Assembly (NCBI RefSeq): GCF_965262965.1
Contig: NZ_OZ253573.1
Coordinates: 682,001-746,000, forward strand
Source of the DNA: Poriferisodalis sp965262965
Lineage (GTDB): Bacteria > Actinomycetota > Acidimicrobiia > Acidimicrobiales > Poriferisodalaceae
Reading direction: 5' to 3'
Length of the DNA: 64,000 bases
Position 1 is the first letter of the stretch. The number at the start of each line of letters is the position of its first letter. A model generated the notes under the pieces. The model ran no database searches. It saw nothing but the letters and a program-made list of their open reading frames with translations, and was not told where the DNA came from. Positions 19,453-28,200 of the stretch are shown piece by piece. Both the position numbers and the translations under genes were made by a program.

Positions 19453-20253
19453 TCATGACCAGTGCACCCAGCCGAGGGTGGCGAGCTCGACGTCGTCGAT
19501 CGTGCGCCACGGGCCTTGTGCGGGGCCGCGGATCAGCTCGGTCTTGTAGAGCGCGTTCACGGCCTCGGCCAGGGCGTTGTCATATGAGTCCCCGACCGAT
19601 CCGATCGAGGGGACGGCGCCGATCTCGTCGAGGCGCTCGCCGTATCGGATGCTGGTGAACTGGCTGCCCGCGTCGGCGTGCGCGACGAGCCCTTCGAGGC
19701 GGACGCCGCGGCTCCAGCGGGCCATCTCCAATGCGTCGAGCACCATCTGGGTGCGCATGTTCGACGCGGCCCGCCAGCCCACGATGCGGCGGCTGTGGGC
19801 GTCGGTGATGAAGCACACATAGGCGACACCGGACCAGGTGGCGACGTGGGTCAGATCGGCGACCCACAGCCGGTTCGGGGCATCGGCGGTGAAGTCCCGC
19901 TCGACGAGGTCGGGGGGGCGGGCCGCTTCGGGGTCGGGCCGGGTGGTGCGCACCTTCTTGGTCCGCTGGACGCCCCGGATGCCCAGCCGCCCCATGAGGC
20001 GGGCGACTTGGTCGCGGCCGATGTCGTGCCCGGAGCGGCGGGCGGCGATCCACAGCTTGCGCGCCCCGTACACCGAATAGTTCGCCTGCCACAGCGCCAG
20101 CAGCAGCGGCATCATCAACGCGTCGCGCTTCGACCGCTCAGACGGCGGCGGGCGCTTGGTCGACCAATACGTGGACGGAGCCACCTGCAACGCAGCGCAG
20201 ACGGGCTCGACTCCGAACTCGGCACGGTTCTCGTCGACGAACTCGACGGTCAT
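19453..20253 (-). pseudogene. IS3-family transposase OrfB, C-terminally truncated
   Basis: The DDE integrase core is present: VADLTHVATWSG (first Asp), LVAHADAGSQFTSIRY (second Asp) and YDNALAEAVNALYKTELI (Glu). Before it lies the usual HTH_21-like segment YSVYGARKLWIAARRSG. The chain ends LATLGWVHWS, where relatives continue with about 40 residues that include a RLHG..G..PPAE motif. It overlaps orfA by four bases (ATGA) instead of showing an obvious slippery heptamer, although IS3 elements usually make a fusion by frameshifting. Confidence 0.8.
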
Positions 20254-20585
20254 CGCTGTCGGCGGTCGAGCTCCGCCCCGAAAAAAGTCGCCGCCCGCTG
20301 CAAGATCTCATTCGCCCGGCGCAGCTCACGGTTCTCCTGACGCAACCGCCGCAGCTCCTCGCTCTCAGCCGAGGTCAGCCCCACACGGGCACCCGCGTCG
20401 ATCTCGGCCCGGGCCACCCACTTGCGCACCGACTCCACGCCATAGCCCAGCTGCCGGGCCACCCTGGTGATCGTGCCCGCCGAAGTGCCCAGCTCCTCGC
20501 GCAACGCCAGCACCATCCTCATCGCGTGCTGCTTCTGCTCAGGCGAATACCGCCGCGACGTCGCCGCCCTCGCTTCTGTGCTCAT
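20250..20585 (-). CDS. IS3-family transposase OrfA
   Basis: A short DNA-binding protein of about 111 residues: SRRYSPEQKQHAMRMVLAL begins the helix-turn-helix, VARQLGYGVESVRKWVARAE follows, and SEELRRLRQENRELRRANEI forms the leucine zipper used for OrfA/OrfAB assembly. The start at 20585 (MSTEARAATSRR) is the nearest ATG to the conserved region; an ATG nine bases upstream is also possible. The element has lost part of orfB, so this gene is a passenger. Confidence 0.8.
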   Translation of the reverse strand: MSTEARAATSRRYSPEQKQHAMRMVLALREELGTSAGTITRVARQLGYGVESVRKWVARAEIDAGARVGLTSAESEELRRLRQENRELRRANEILQRAATFFGAELDRRQR

Positions 20586-20730
20586 GGCTCCCATGCTTGC
20601 TCCAATCTCTGGAGCCTGCGCAAAACCCAGGGTGAATCAGGGTCGTGCGGGGTAACCCGTCAGTAATGAAACCCAAGTGCGCGATTTCAATGCGGCAGTA
20701 GCACCTCAGCGAGGACGCAGCGTCACAGTG

Positions 20731-21678
20731 TCAAGCAACTATATGAGCCACAAATAGCACTGCGTCTTCGACGCGCCTCTTCATGACATCTAGCCGAGTG
20801 AGGTCGAAACGCCCGGCGCTACCGTGCGTCCCGTCATTGAATTCGCGGAACAACGTAACGACATCTTCGACATCAACGTCGACGAACTCCGCAACGGTCG
20901 CTTCGAGTGAGCCACTTCTATCGAGGCAGTGTTCCACGCGAGACCGCCGCGTCGCCGTTCCGCGTTCCGTCTTTCCAGCGCTCGGATTCGCTGCGAAGAC
21001 TGCGGAGTCAGGCGCCGCGCGCTCCAACATCTGGTCGAGCAACTCCCGCGAGCTCGTACAGAAGTGCCGAGCTGCATCCGGATTTCGCGGGTCCAGGGCA
21101 AAGAGCGCTCCCCGCCAACGACGGTCTAGGTCCGAGTCAAGGAGCGCAAGTTGATCGTCGATAGTTGTCGCACGCAACCTGTCGAGATCTTGGTCGCGGA
21201 AATCGCCCTCGGACGAGCTGTTGCCAAGTGCGTTCAGCACCGCCACGCTATTCGCCACCTCGCCCTCGCCTCGGTCGAGGAGCCATTCATCTCCGGTCCA
21301 GCCATCGGCTTCCGCAGCGGCTTCAAGCTGCCGGAACGATTCCTCCACTGTCACGACGGAACTTCGGTACACCGTGAGGCGGGTACTCATCGAAGTCGGC
21401 GTTCGACTCAGTCTCTCGAGCTCTCTCCGAAGACGGTCACGGTTAGTCCGAACGCGCGCGTTGTGTGCCCGTACGTCACGGTTGTACCTGTCAACTGACT
21501 GCTTCAATCTGCGCACCTTGGCGTTGGACTCGTTAACTGCCCTTCGTTGCTTCGCCTGCGCTTGGCGCAGCTTGCTCTGCAATTGGGAGCGACTGATGTG
21601 ACGAGCCACGTTGCCGAACTTAGTTCCCGTAGACGCCAACCTCCGGGACGATTCAGTGCCGCGCAGCTGCACCATCAC
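20731..21678 (-). CDS. Coiled-coil protein with probable pPIWI-associated nuclease domain
   Basis: 315 residues. Positions 30-100 are a highly charged coiled-coil (LRQAQAKQRRAVNESNAKVR and on). The C-terminal half contains RWRGALFALDPRNPDAARHF followed by CTSSRELLDQMLERAAPD. This layout, in which NPD..RHF precedes SSREll..iL.x.APD, matches my recollection of the predicted nuclease domain that accompanies prokaryotic PIWI-RE genes, but no PIWI gene is in view. It lies in the minus-strand defence series between the IS remnants and the PLD gene, which supports a defence role. The nuclease call is tentative. Confidence 0.45.
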   Translation of the reverse strand: MMVQLRGTESSRRLASTGTKFGNVARHISRSQLQSKLRQAQAKQRRAVNESNAKVRRLKQSVDRYNRDVRAHNARVRTNRDRLRRELERLSRTPTSMSTRLTVYRSSVVTVEESFRQLEAAAEADGWTGDEWLLDRGEGEVANSVAVLNALGNSSSEGDFRDQDLDRLRATTIDDQLALLDSDLDRRWRGALFALDPRNPDAARHFCTSSRELLDQMLERAAPDSAVFAANPSAGKTERGTATRRSRVEHCLDRSGSLEATVAEFVDVDVEDVVTLFREFNDGTHGSAGRFDLTRLDVMKRRVEDAVLFVAHIVA

Positions 21679-21748
21679 GAGGTGCCCGGAAGTATCCGCG
21701 CAACCCGCTGCTACGGCAGCCGCGAATCTGGACGGCTGAGACTGAAGG

Positions 21749-22150
21749 TCAGGCCGCGAGCCGCAAGCGTGCGCACTCGGCGGCCGCCGCAGTCATGTTG
21801 TCGACATATTCAAGCTTGTTGCGCCAGTGGCTGGGAATGGCGTCGGCGCCGTGAGTGACCCCGAGCAGGCCGCCCGCGATGGCGCACGTCGTGTCGGCAT
21901 CGTCGCCCCGGTTGACCAGGTCCACGAGCACTGACTCCAGCGATTCGGGCTGCTGGATCGTCCACACCGCACAGGCGAGACTGTCGATCACGTAGCCACC
22001 TGTGCTCAGCTGCTCGACGGGCACTGTTGCTGGCGTCTCGAGGGCGCTGCGAGTGTCGGGGTCAAGATCGAGCTGGCGGTCCGCGTCGATGGCTTGGACC
22101 GGGCTGTGGCCCTCCAGGAGCGCGGCACCAATCTCGTTGTAGGCCGCGCA
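21749..22150 (-). pseudogene. ADP-ribosylglycohydrolase fragment, copy A (C-terminal part)
   Basis: Only the last 130 residues look like the DraG/ARH family: VEQLSTGGYVIDSLACAVW, then VNRGDDADTTCAIAGGLLG, with the paired aspartates that bind the two magnesium ions, and the tail HWRNKLEYVDNM. The N-terminal half, with the first metal motif, is missing; the frame upstream reads as another frame of the PLD gene. It is a remnant left after recombination with the PLD locus. Intact ARH proteins of this type are about 300 residues and remove ADP-ribose from proteins or nucleic acids. A second, differently broken copy lies 1.3 kb away. Confidence 0.7.
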
Positions 22151-22826
22151 GCTGGGGCAGGAACCCAAATGTGGCCGCCGCGAGTCCGAGCACGACGACC
22201 GCCATGGCAAGCGTCTTGTTGGCGCAGCCGGACTTGCTTGCCCCGGCTGGCTCCGAGCTGCGGTGCTGGCCGCTCTTCGGCGTGCGCTTGTGCGGCCGTT
22301 CGGGCTCTGCCACTGCTTGGGTCCCAGCAATCCGCTCGACCAGCTGCTCCTCCGCTGACCACGCCTTTTCCAGGAGCTCCGCGACTGTGCTGCGCAGGTA
22401 GTCGTGCTCCGAGGCGTCGGCGACGGCCATCAGCTCGGCATTCTCGGAGAGACCTGCAGCAGTGAGGTTGGCCGAACCTAGGAGAAACGCCTGGGGATTC
22501 TCGTGGTCATCAAAGGCAGCCCAGATCTTGAGGTGCGCTTCAGACCGACCGGCTGCGTTGCGGGCCGTCCGGTACCAGTTCCGCACTTCAACATCGCTGC
22601 GTTCCACGAAGTCCACCGCGGTGCGGCGATCGACATCGGTCGCGTGCTGAAAGTTGCGGCCCTGCAAGTCACCGATCAGCAGCGTCACTGGCCGTTGCCG
22701 AGTGCGCTCGGCCAGCCACACGAGTCCCGGCACACTCGCCGAGCCCACGCAGACGAGCAGCCGCCCCTCTGAATGTGCACTCAGGAAGCGCTCGATCCGG
22801 TCCCCGGCACCCGTTCCAACAGACAT
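22062..22826 (-). CDS. PLD-like (HKD) protein with C-terminal membrane segment
   Basis: A phospholipase-D-superfamily protein with one HKD motif: EAHLKIWAAFDD and then FLLGSANLTAAGLSENAEL. The N-terminal RLLVCVGSASVPGLVWLAER is the usual first strand region. Such single-HKD proteins act as dimers; in defence loci (for example DrmC of DISARM) they are predicted nucleases. After a low-complexity Pro/Lys/Ser linker comes a hydrophobic stretch TLAMAVVVLGLAAATFGFL, a membrane anchor at about residue 205. Past about 22150 the reading frame runs across the ARH remnant and is probably not native, so the true C-terminus has been replaced. Start at 22826 (MSVGTGAGDRIERF). Confidence 0.65.
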   Translation of the reverse strand: MSVGTGAGDRIERFLSAHSEGRLLVCVGSASVPGLVWLAERTRQRPVTLLIGDLQGRNFQHATDVDRRTAVDFVERSDVEVRNWYRTARNAAGRSEAHLKIWAAFDDHENPQAFLLGSANLTAAGLSENAELMAVADASEHDYLRSTVAELLEKAWSAEEQLVERIAGTQAVAEPERPHKRTPKSGQHRSSEPAGASKSGCANKTLAMAVVVLGLAAATFGFLPQLRGLQRDWCRAPGGPQPGPSHRRGPPARS

Positions 22827-22922
22827 ACGACGCCACAAGCTAGCCCAGCCACATCAGCAGGCCTTCCTGCGACCGCGAAACTCACTTGGCCCGTTCCAGG
22901 TACCTGCCTACGGTGCCTGCTC

Positions 22923-23188
22923 GTGGATGCCGAGCCTCGACGCTGGCGCATTTTGCGATCAGCGCACCGACACGGCATCCCGGCAGAGGACATCTGCATG
23001 CCTATCGAAACATCACTTGGACAATTCCACAGGACGACTGCCGCATGACGCTCGTCGGACCCCGTCGGGACGGCGATCTGCTTGACGTGGGCGAGGCGTA
23101 CGATTCAGTCACGGACACCGACCTCATCATCCATGCGATGCGTGTCCGTGCGAAGTACATGAGGCAACACCGTGGATCAACCCGCTGA
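22923..23188 (+). pseudogene. Small toxin-like protein, copy B, frameshifted
   Basis: Paralogue of the 11970-12224 gene. From the GTG at 22923 it reads VDAEPRRWRILRSAHRHG and IPAEDI, then the frame breaks. The next frame continues HAYRNITW, MTLVGPRRDGDLLDVGE and LIIHAMRVRAKYM to the stop at 23188. Copy A has gacatccttcacgcc at the break; here it is gacatctgcatgcc, so one C is missing at about 22993. Apart from that base every conserved block of the family is present. It overlaps its partner gene by 17 bases. Confidence 0.6.
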
Positions 23189-23486
23189 TCAGGCATCAAT
23201 CGACGAATCTGACGAGTATTGGGATGAAGTCGCCGACAGGTTCGAGCAGTTCGACTGGTTGAACTTCGCCGACGAGCCTGCTCACGAGCTGTATCTCTCG
23301 CTTGCCGTTCAAGCCGAAACCACCATCGCAGAACCGACAGAGGTGAGCAGGCAGCAAATCGAGGATGCGGTCTGCTGGGCTCGACGCGAAGGCATGCGAT
23401 GGGACCGCATCGCGGAGATCCTTGGTGTCACCGCCCCGGCGGCGAGGGCAGGCTACGGCGAGGCCGCCAAGGCGGTGAGGGCTTAG
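23172..23486 (+). CDS. Partner of the toxin-like protein, copy B
   Basis: 104 residues, acidic N-terminal half (ESDEYWDEVADRFEQFDWLN) and a C-terminal helix-turn-helix-like WDRIAEILGVTAPAARAGY, closely matching the WERIAELLGMTIETAQERY of the 12221-12547 protein. The GTG start at 23172 lies within the end of the toxin-like gene. If the pair is a toxin-antitoxin unit, this is the antitoxin, and it is intact while its toxin is frameshifted. That is the survivable combination, and the same state is seen in the RHH/PIN-like pair near 4.5 kb. Confidence 0.5.
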   Translation: MDQPADQASIDESDEYWDEVADRFEQFDWLNFADEPAHELYLSLAVQAETTIAEPTEVSRQQIEDAVCWARREGMRWDRIAEILGVTAPAARAGYGEAAKAVRA

Positions 23487-23493
23487 GCGCAGG

Positions 23494-24027
23494 TCAAGCT
23501 GCGCTCCTCAGGCGAGCGAGTTCGGCGGCGGCCTCGGTCATCTTGTCGGTGTATTCGAGCGCCCCGCGCCAACGGCTGGGGATGGCGTCGGCGCCGTGTG
23601 TGACGCCGAGCAGGCCACCGGCGATGGCGCATGTGGTCGAGTGCTCCGAGGTGAGGCCGCTGGTTGCCGGATCGCCATCTCGGCGCAGGTGGCGCAGCGC
23701 CTCCCGTGTGGTGAGGCCGACATCGGGCGGATCGGTGTCGAACCACGCCAAGAACTCCTCGGCAATGGCTTGGAGGCTGTCTATGCCCTCTGTGTTCAGG
23801 TAACCGGAGACGACCGCCCAGGTCAGATCGGTGTCGTCGGTGCCTTGGCCGGGGCGCCAGCCGAACGCTCCCCCGCCCACGATGTCGCGATGGACGCCGT
23901 GGCGGCGCTCGATGTCAGCCGGCGACATGAACTCGACCGTGGCGCCCAGCGCATCACCGGCCGGTGCGCGCCAGCAGCCAGGACACCGAGCCGACAAATC
24001 ACGAAAAAGGCACAAAGCCCGTGACAC
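23494..24027 (-). pseudogene. ADP-ribosylglycohydrolase, copy B, internally deleted
   Basis: The N-terminal half is recognisable: AGDALGATVEFMSPADIERR, then GGGAFGWRPGQGTDDTDLTW, the first metal-binding GDD-type site. After SGLTSEHS it jumps directly to TTCAIAGGLLGVTHGADAIP, the C-terminal block also present in copy A. The middle of the enzyme, including the GDDAD aspartates that copy A keeps, is gone. The extreme N-terminus also looks shifted, since another frame reads RLGVLAAGA just before AGDALG. So the two ARH copies are each broken at a different place and neither can be active alone. Confidence 0.7.
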
Positions 24028-24099
24028 CCTGGGTCAGACCCGGGCCCGACTGCTGACCCCAACATCATGGCTGTGACACCCCCTTCCTACGGTGGAGGC

Positions 24100-25059
24100 A
24101 TGTCACAAGACGGGTTGAGTTTGTTTAGCAGGGCCCTGTGGGGGCCAGACGGTTCTCCGGAAGATGCGGCCACCAAGCGCGATTGGAACGATGTGGCACC
24201 CATCCGGCGACCAGAGCCAATCCCGCCACCCCAGATGCTGCTCTCCAACGCCGAGATGCAGGCAATTGCCAGCGGGTACATCCCAATGGACATGAACGAC
24301 AAGTGGTTTGCCTTCATGGAGGGCGACGGCTTGTTCCTGCATCGCAGCTGGACCGGTCTCGGCATCTACGAGGTCACGTTCGTCGCGAAGGAAACCGGGT
24401 TCATGATCACCTCAGCGCGAGTCGAGAGCGATCCAGAGTCCTACAAGCGGGACTCGGCCATCGGAGAGCGCGAACGGCTGCGAGATCTCATCGTGCACGT
24501 CTCTGGCGAACCGATGCCGCCGTTGCTGCCGATCTTGATCCAGAGCAAGCCCCAGCTTGAAGCGGTGCTCGGAGACATCACGGCTGAGCGCGTCGACGCC
24601 ATCGTCAATCCGGCCAGCGCGGACCTGCTCGGAGGAGGCGGAGTTGACCTGGCGATCCATCGCGCTGCTGGCCCGGAACTCCGTTCCTACTGCATGACGT
24701 TGGGACCCTGCGAGTTGGGCCGCGCCAAGATCTCGCCCGGCTTCCGTCTGAGCGCTCGATGGGTCATTCACACCGTCGGGCCCCAATGGCGAGGCGGATC
24801 CGATGGCGAGCCGGTACTGCTCGAATCGTGCTATCGGGAGTCACTCGCCCAAGCTGACGAGGTCGGCGCCGAGAGCGTTGCCTTTCCTGCAATCGCGACT
24901 GGCGCCCACGGGTGCCCGCGGACAGCAGCTGCCGAAATTGCCGTCAACACCGTGCGCTCCACGCCGACGAAGGTTCGTCAGATCCGCTTCGTCTGCTTCG
25001 ACATGCCCACGCTGAAGGCGTACCAGAGGTTGCTCGGCGAGACGGAATCGGTCCGCTAG
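24100..25059 (+). CDS. Macro-domain protein with unassigned N-terminal domain, 319 aa
   Basis: The C-terminal half (about 165-319) is a macro domain: GDITAERVDAIVNPASADLL, then GGGGVDLAIHRAAGPEL, ISPGFRLSARWVIHTVGP and AFPAIATGAHGCP. These are the ADP-ribose-binding loops, with the conserved Asn in VNPAS. The N-terminal 150 residues contain GYIPMDMNDKWFAFMEGDGL and FLHRSWTGLGIYEVTF, a compact domain I have seen described only as uncharacterised; it looks like a small-ligand or partner-binding fold. The ATG at 24100 follows GGTGGAGG. The gene is plus-strand and complete. With the two ARH remnants beside it, it suggests a lost or rearranged ADP-ribosylation module. Confidence 0.8.
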   Translation: MSQDGLSLFSRALWGPDGSPEDAATKRDWNDVAPIRRPEPIPPPQMLLSNAEMQAIASGYIPMDMNDKWFAFMEGDGLFLHRSWTGLGIYEVTFVAKETGFMITSARVESDPESYKRDSAIGERERLRDLIVHVSGEPMPPLLPILIQSKPQLEAVLGDITAERVDAIVNPASADLLGGGGVDLAIHRAAGPELRSYCMTLGPCELGRAKISPGFRLSARWVIHTVGPQWRGGSDGEPVLLESCYRESLAQADEVGAESVAFPAIATGAHGCPRTAAAEIAVNTVRSTPTKVRQIRFVCFDMPTLKAYQRLLGETESVR

Positions 25060-25280
25060 GCAAAACCACCTCTGCGAACCGCAGTGGGGACCAGAGGGCC
25101 GGCCCGCCTGAAGTCGGCTCGGCGGCCGAGTGCTCAGGTCACCCTGCGCAGGCGGTTGTTCCCGCGCCCTCCGGTAGTCCAGAAACGTAGCCAGGCAATA
25201 GTGACCTCGGTGCCATACCTGTAGCCGGGGGGTGCCGGGTCTTTCTTTTCTCTGCCCAGCTCCCGGCAGCGCCGAGGGTC

Positions 25281-28200
25281 TCAGCAGGGTGGGCTGGCGT
25301 CGGCGAGGAGGGTGGCGACCTTCAGCGGGACGCTTGTTTGGGCTGGGTGCATGATCACGCCGGCAAATGGCGTGACCAAGTACGCGACACGTGGCTCAGC
25401 GGCGGGGTCGTCGGGCACTGATACCACGGCGAGCCGCCAGCGTTCGGGGTCGTTCTGGGCCCGGCGCACCTGACGAGCGCTGACGTGAATCTCTTCAGTC
25501 CGAGGCAAATGGCCCTTGACCTCTATGAAGTAGTGGTCGCCCGTCGCGGGGTCAACTGACATCACGTCGAACCCTGGGTTGTTGTGCGCTTGTTCCTGCG
25601 GGATACGTCCCAACTCGCGTTCGGCTGCCAGGACCGCGGCGACTGCTCGCCGGTCGGTTTCCATCTTGTCGGCGACCGCTTCGACGTCGGGTGGCGAACC
25701 GGACAGTGCGTCGACCAATCCTTGGGGCACGATCACTGCCGCCGCGACCACGGTCGGCGGGCTGCTGTGCAAGTCGGCCTCGGTGTCGAGCTCGGCACGG
25801 CGGCGGGCCATGCGAGTCTCCAGCTCGTCGGCACGCGCCCGGGCACGACCTGAGTTCAGCCTGGGCTTGCCGCCGGCGATTTCCTGCGCCTTGATCTCGT
25901 TTGCTCTCCGATCCCAGTAACGGATCTCGGATTCGAGACGCTGGCGCACCGCTTCGCTTACGCGCGCCGCCCGGCCGCGCACTATGGCCGCTACCGATTC
26001 GAGGTGCGGGCCAGCGAGATGTTCGATTGCCCAATCGCGGGCGACCGATTCGGCGGCCGGCCCTGCCCACGACGTTTCCAGCCGGTCGGCCAGCAAGCTC
26101 TCCTGGTCGCCGGCCGGCGGTGCATAGACCAAGTACGGCTCCGCTCCAGGGTCACGGGCGTTTCCAAGTTCGTCCACCTCCACGTATTGGAACCGACGTG
26201 ACACGACCTGGCGGGCACCGTTCACGATGCGACCGTCGGTAACAACATGATCCAAGTACACGAGCAGCCGAGGTTCGGTCGACGGATCCGCTGGATCAAC
26301 CAGGACCGTTCCACGCTGCAGCGACTCGCCCCAGTCGGCGAGCACTTTGGACGCCACCACACTCAACAGCGCGCTGCCGGGAGAGATCAGCTCCGCACGA
26401 TCACCGGCGGCCCCAGACAAATGGGCAACGGCTTCGGCGTCCGGCAGCACATGGCTCTTGTCGAACGCCACCCGTGCATATCGATCGTGCACCGGTCCGA
26501 GAGCCGGGTCGGCACCCAACCGCACCGCTGCAGGTACGCGGGTGACCTCGTACCGGCCGTGTTCGCGGCCGGCGATGCGACCGCCGTACAGCCGTAGTGC
26601 CTCGGTGAAGAAGTCGTGCACGAACCACGGCTGCAGTCGGCGAGCGCGGGACTCTTCCATTCGGCGGCGGATTTCGTCGTTGGCGGACGGGTCGGCCAGT
26701 CCCGCCACGAGCGCCCGTTCCTCGAGCACTTCGCGGAGCTGCTCACCGATGCCACTGTCGATGACCTTGTCCATCCAAGCGGCATGCGCGGGGTCGGTGT
26801 CGGCTCGGATGGCATCGATCAGCAGTTCCCGCAGCGAGACGTTGATCTGGGCATCGCCCAGCACGTCGTACACCTGGTCGCCATACACCTGACGCTGTTG
26901 CTCGATCTTGGCGAACAGCCGCTCGAACACCTGGCCTTCCCGGGTCCGGTGCGCGACCAAGTTCCAAAGATGGCAGGGCCGACGCTGGCCGATCCGGTGA
27001 ATTCGCCCGAAGCGTTGCTCAATGCGGTTCGGGTTCCACGGCAGGTCGTAGTTGACCATCATGTTGGCGACTTGCAGGTTGACGCCCTCGCCGGCGGCAT
27101 CGGTGGCCACCAGCACCGACACGGTCGGATCGACCCGGAAGCGATCCTGGGTGGTGCGGCGGTCTTGGCGTCTCATGCCGCCGTGGATTGTGACGACCGC
27201 TTCGGGTCTGCCCAATTCGGCGGCGATCCGTCCGGCCACGTAGTCGAGCGTGTCACGGTGCTCTGAAAACACGATCAGCTTGCGACGGTCGTCGTCCGCT
27301 CCCGAGATGCCGTCGAAGTGTTCAGAGCGCAACAGATCCCGAAGTCGAGTCCACTTCGCATCCACGCCGCTGTTTCGGACCCGATCAGCCAGCTCCACCA
27401 GGCCCTTCAGGACGACAACCTCCGCCTCGAGCTCGTCAGCGGTGGCCGCAGCCGAGGCGGCGTCCACAGTGACGTTCTCCAGCTCTTCGAGCTCTGCTTC
27501 GTCGAAATCGTCGAAGTCAAAGTCCTCCAAGTCGATGACCCGCACTCCCCGCGGCAGTTCGAGCACCGGAATCGGCTCGCCAGTGGCGGCCAAGCGACGC
27601 ATCTCGGTGGCCTGTCCGGCCAGACGATCACGGCGCCTGCGCAGCGACTCGTAGATCGCTGCCGGTGAGGACGCCAGCCGTCGTTGCAGCCCCGCAAGTG
27701 CGAACCCGACGATCACGCCACGCTGGCGGTCGCCTTCCTCTCGCATCCGGGCGGCGCGGTTCATCTCTTCGCGGACGTAGGTGGTGACCGCCTCGTAGAG
27801 CTCTGCCTCCGGCTCTGACAGGTCGAATTGCAGGCTGTGGGCGTGACGCTTGGTGAACAGCGGCTTGCCCTCGAACGTCCGCAAATTCTCCTTGACCAGA
27901 CGGCGCATGACGTCGCTGACATCGGGAACCTCAGCGGCTCCCCCGCTGCCGTTGGTGGCGCGCAGCCGTCCCTCGAATCGCTCGGGGTCGATGAGCGTCA
28001 TGAAGGCCAAGAAGTCCTCGTTCTTGCCGTTATGGGGAGTTGCCGTCAGCAGGAGGAAGTGGCGGGCACAGTCACGCAACACCTCGCCGACGATGAAGCG
28101 CTTTGTGCGGCGCAGCTCGTCGCCATAGCGGTGCGCGGACATCTTGTGCGCCTCATCGACGACTACGAGATCCCACTCCGAAGCGCCCAGACGCGCAACC

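Larger units (their letters stand above)
19453..20639 (-). mobile_element. IS3-family remnant, right end missing
   Basis: An element with two overlapping genes in the IS3 arrangement. The left end (at about 20639 in window coordinates) reads TGATTCACCCTGGG on the minus strand, just upstream of orfA. At the other end orfB stops early and no clear matching terminus follows; a weak match (TGGATCACCC at 19438) is not convincing. It meets the truncated IS982 remnant tail to tail. Confidence 0.7.

Noticed and set aside
19438..20639. IS3 element complete with terminal repeats at 19438 and 20639
   Set aside because: The match TGGATCACCC to TGATTCACCC is short, and OrfB lacks its last 40 codons, so the right end is probably missing.
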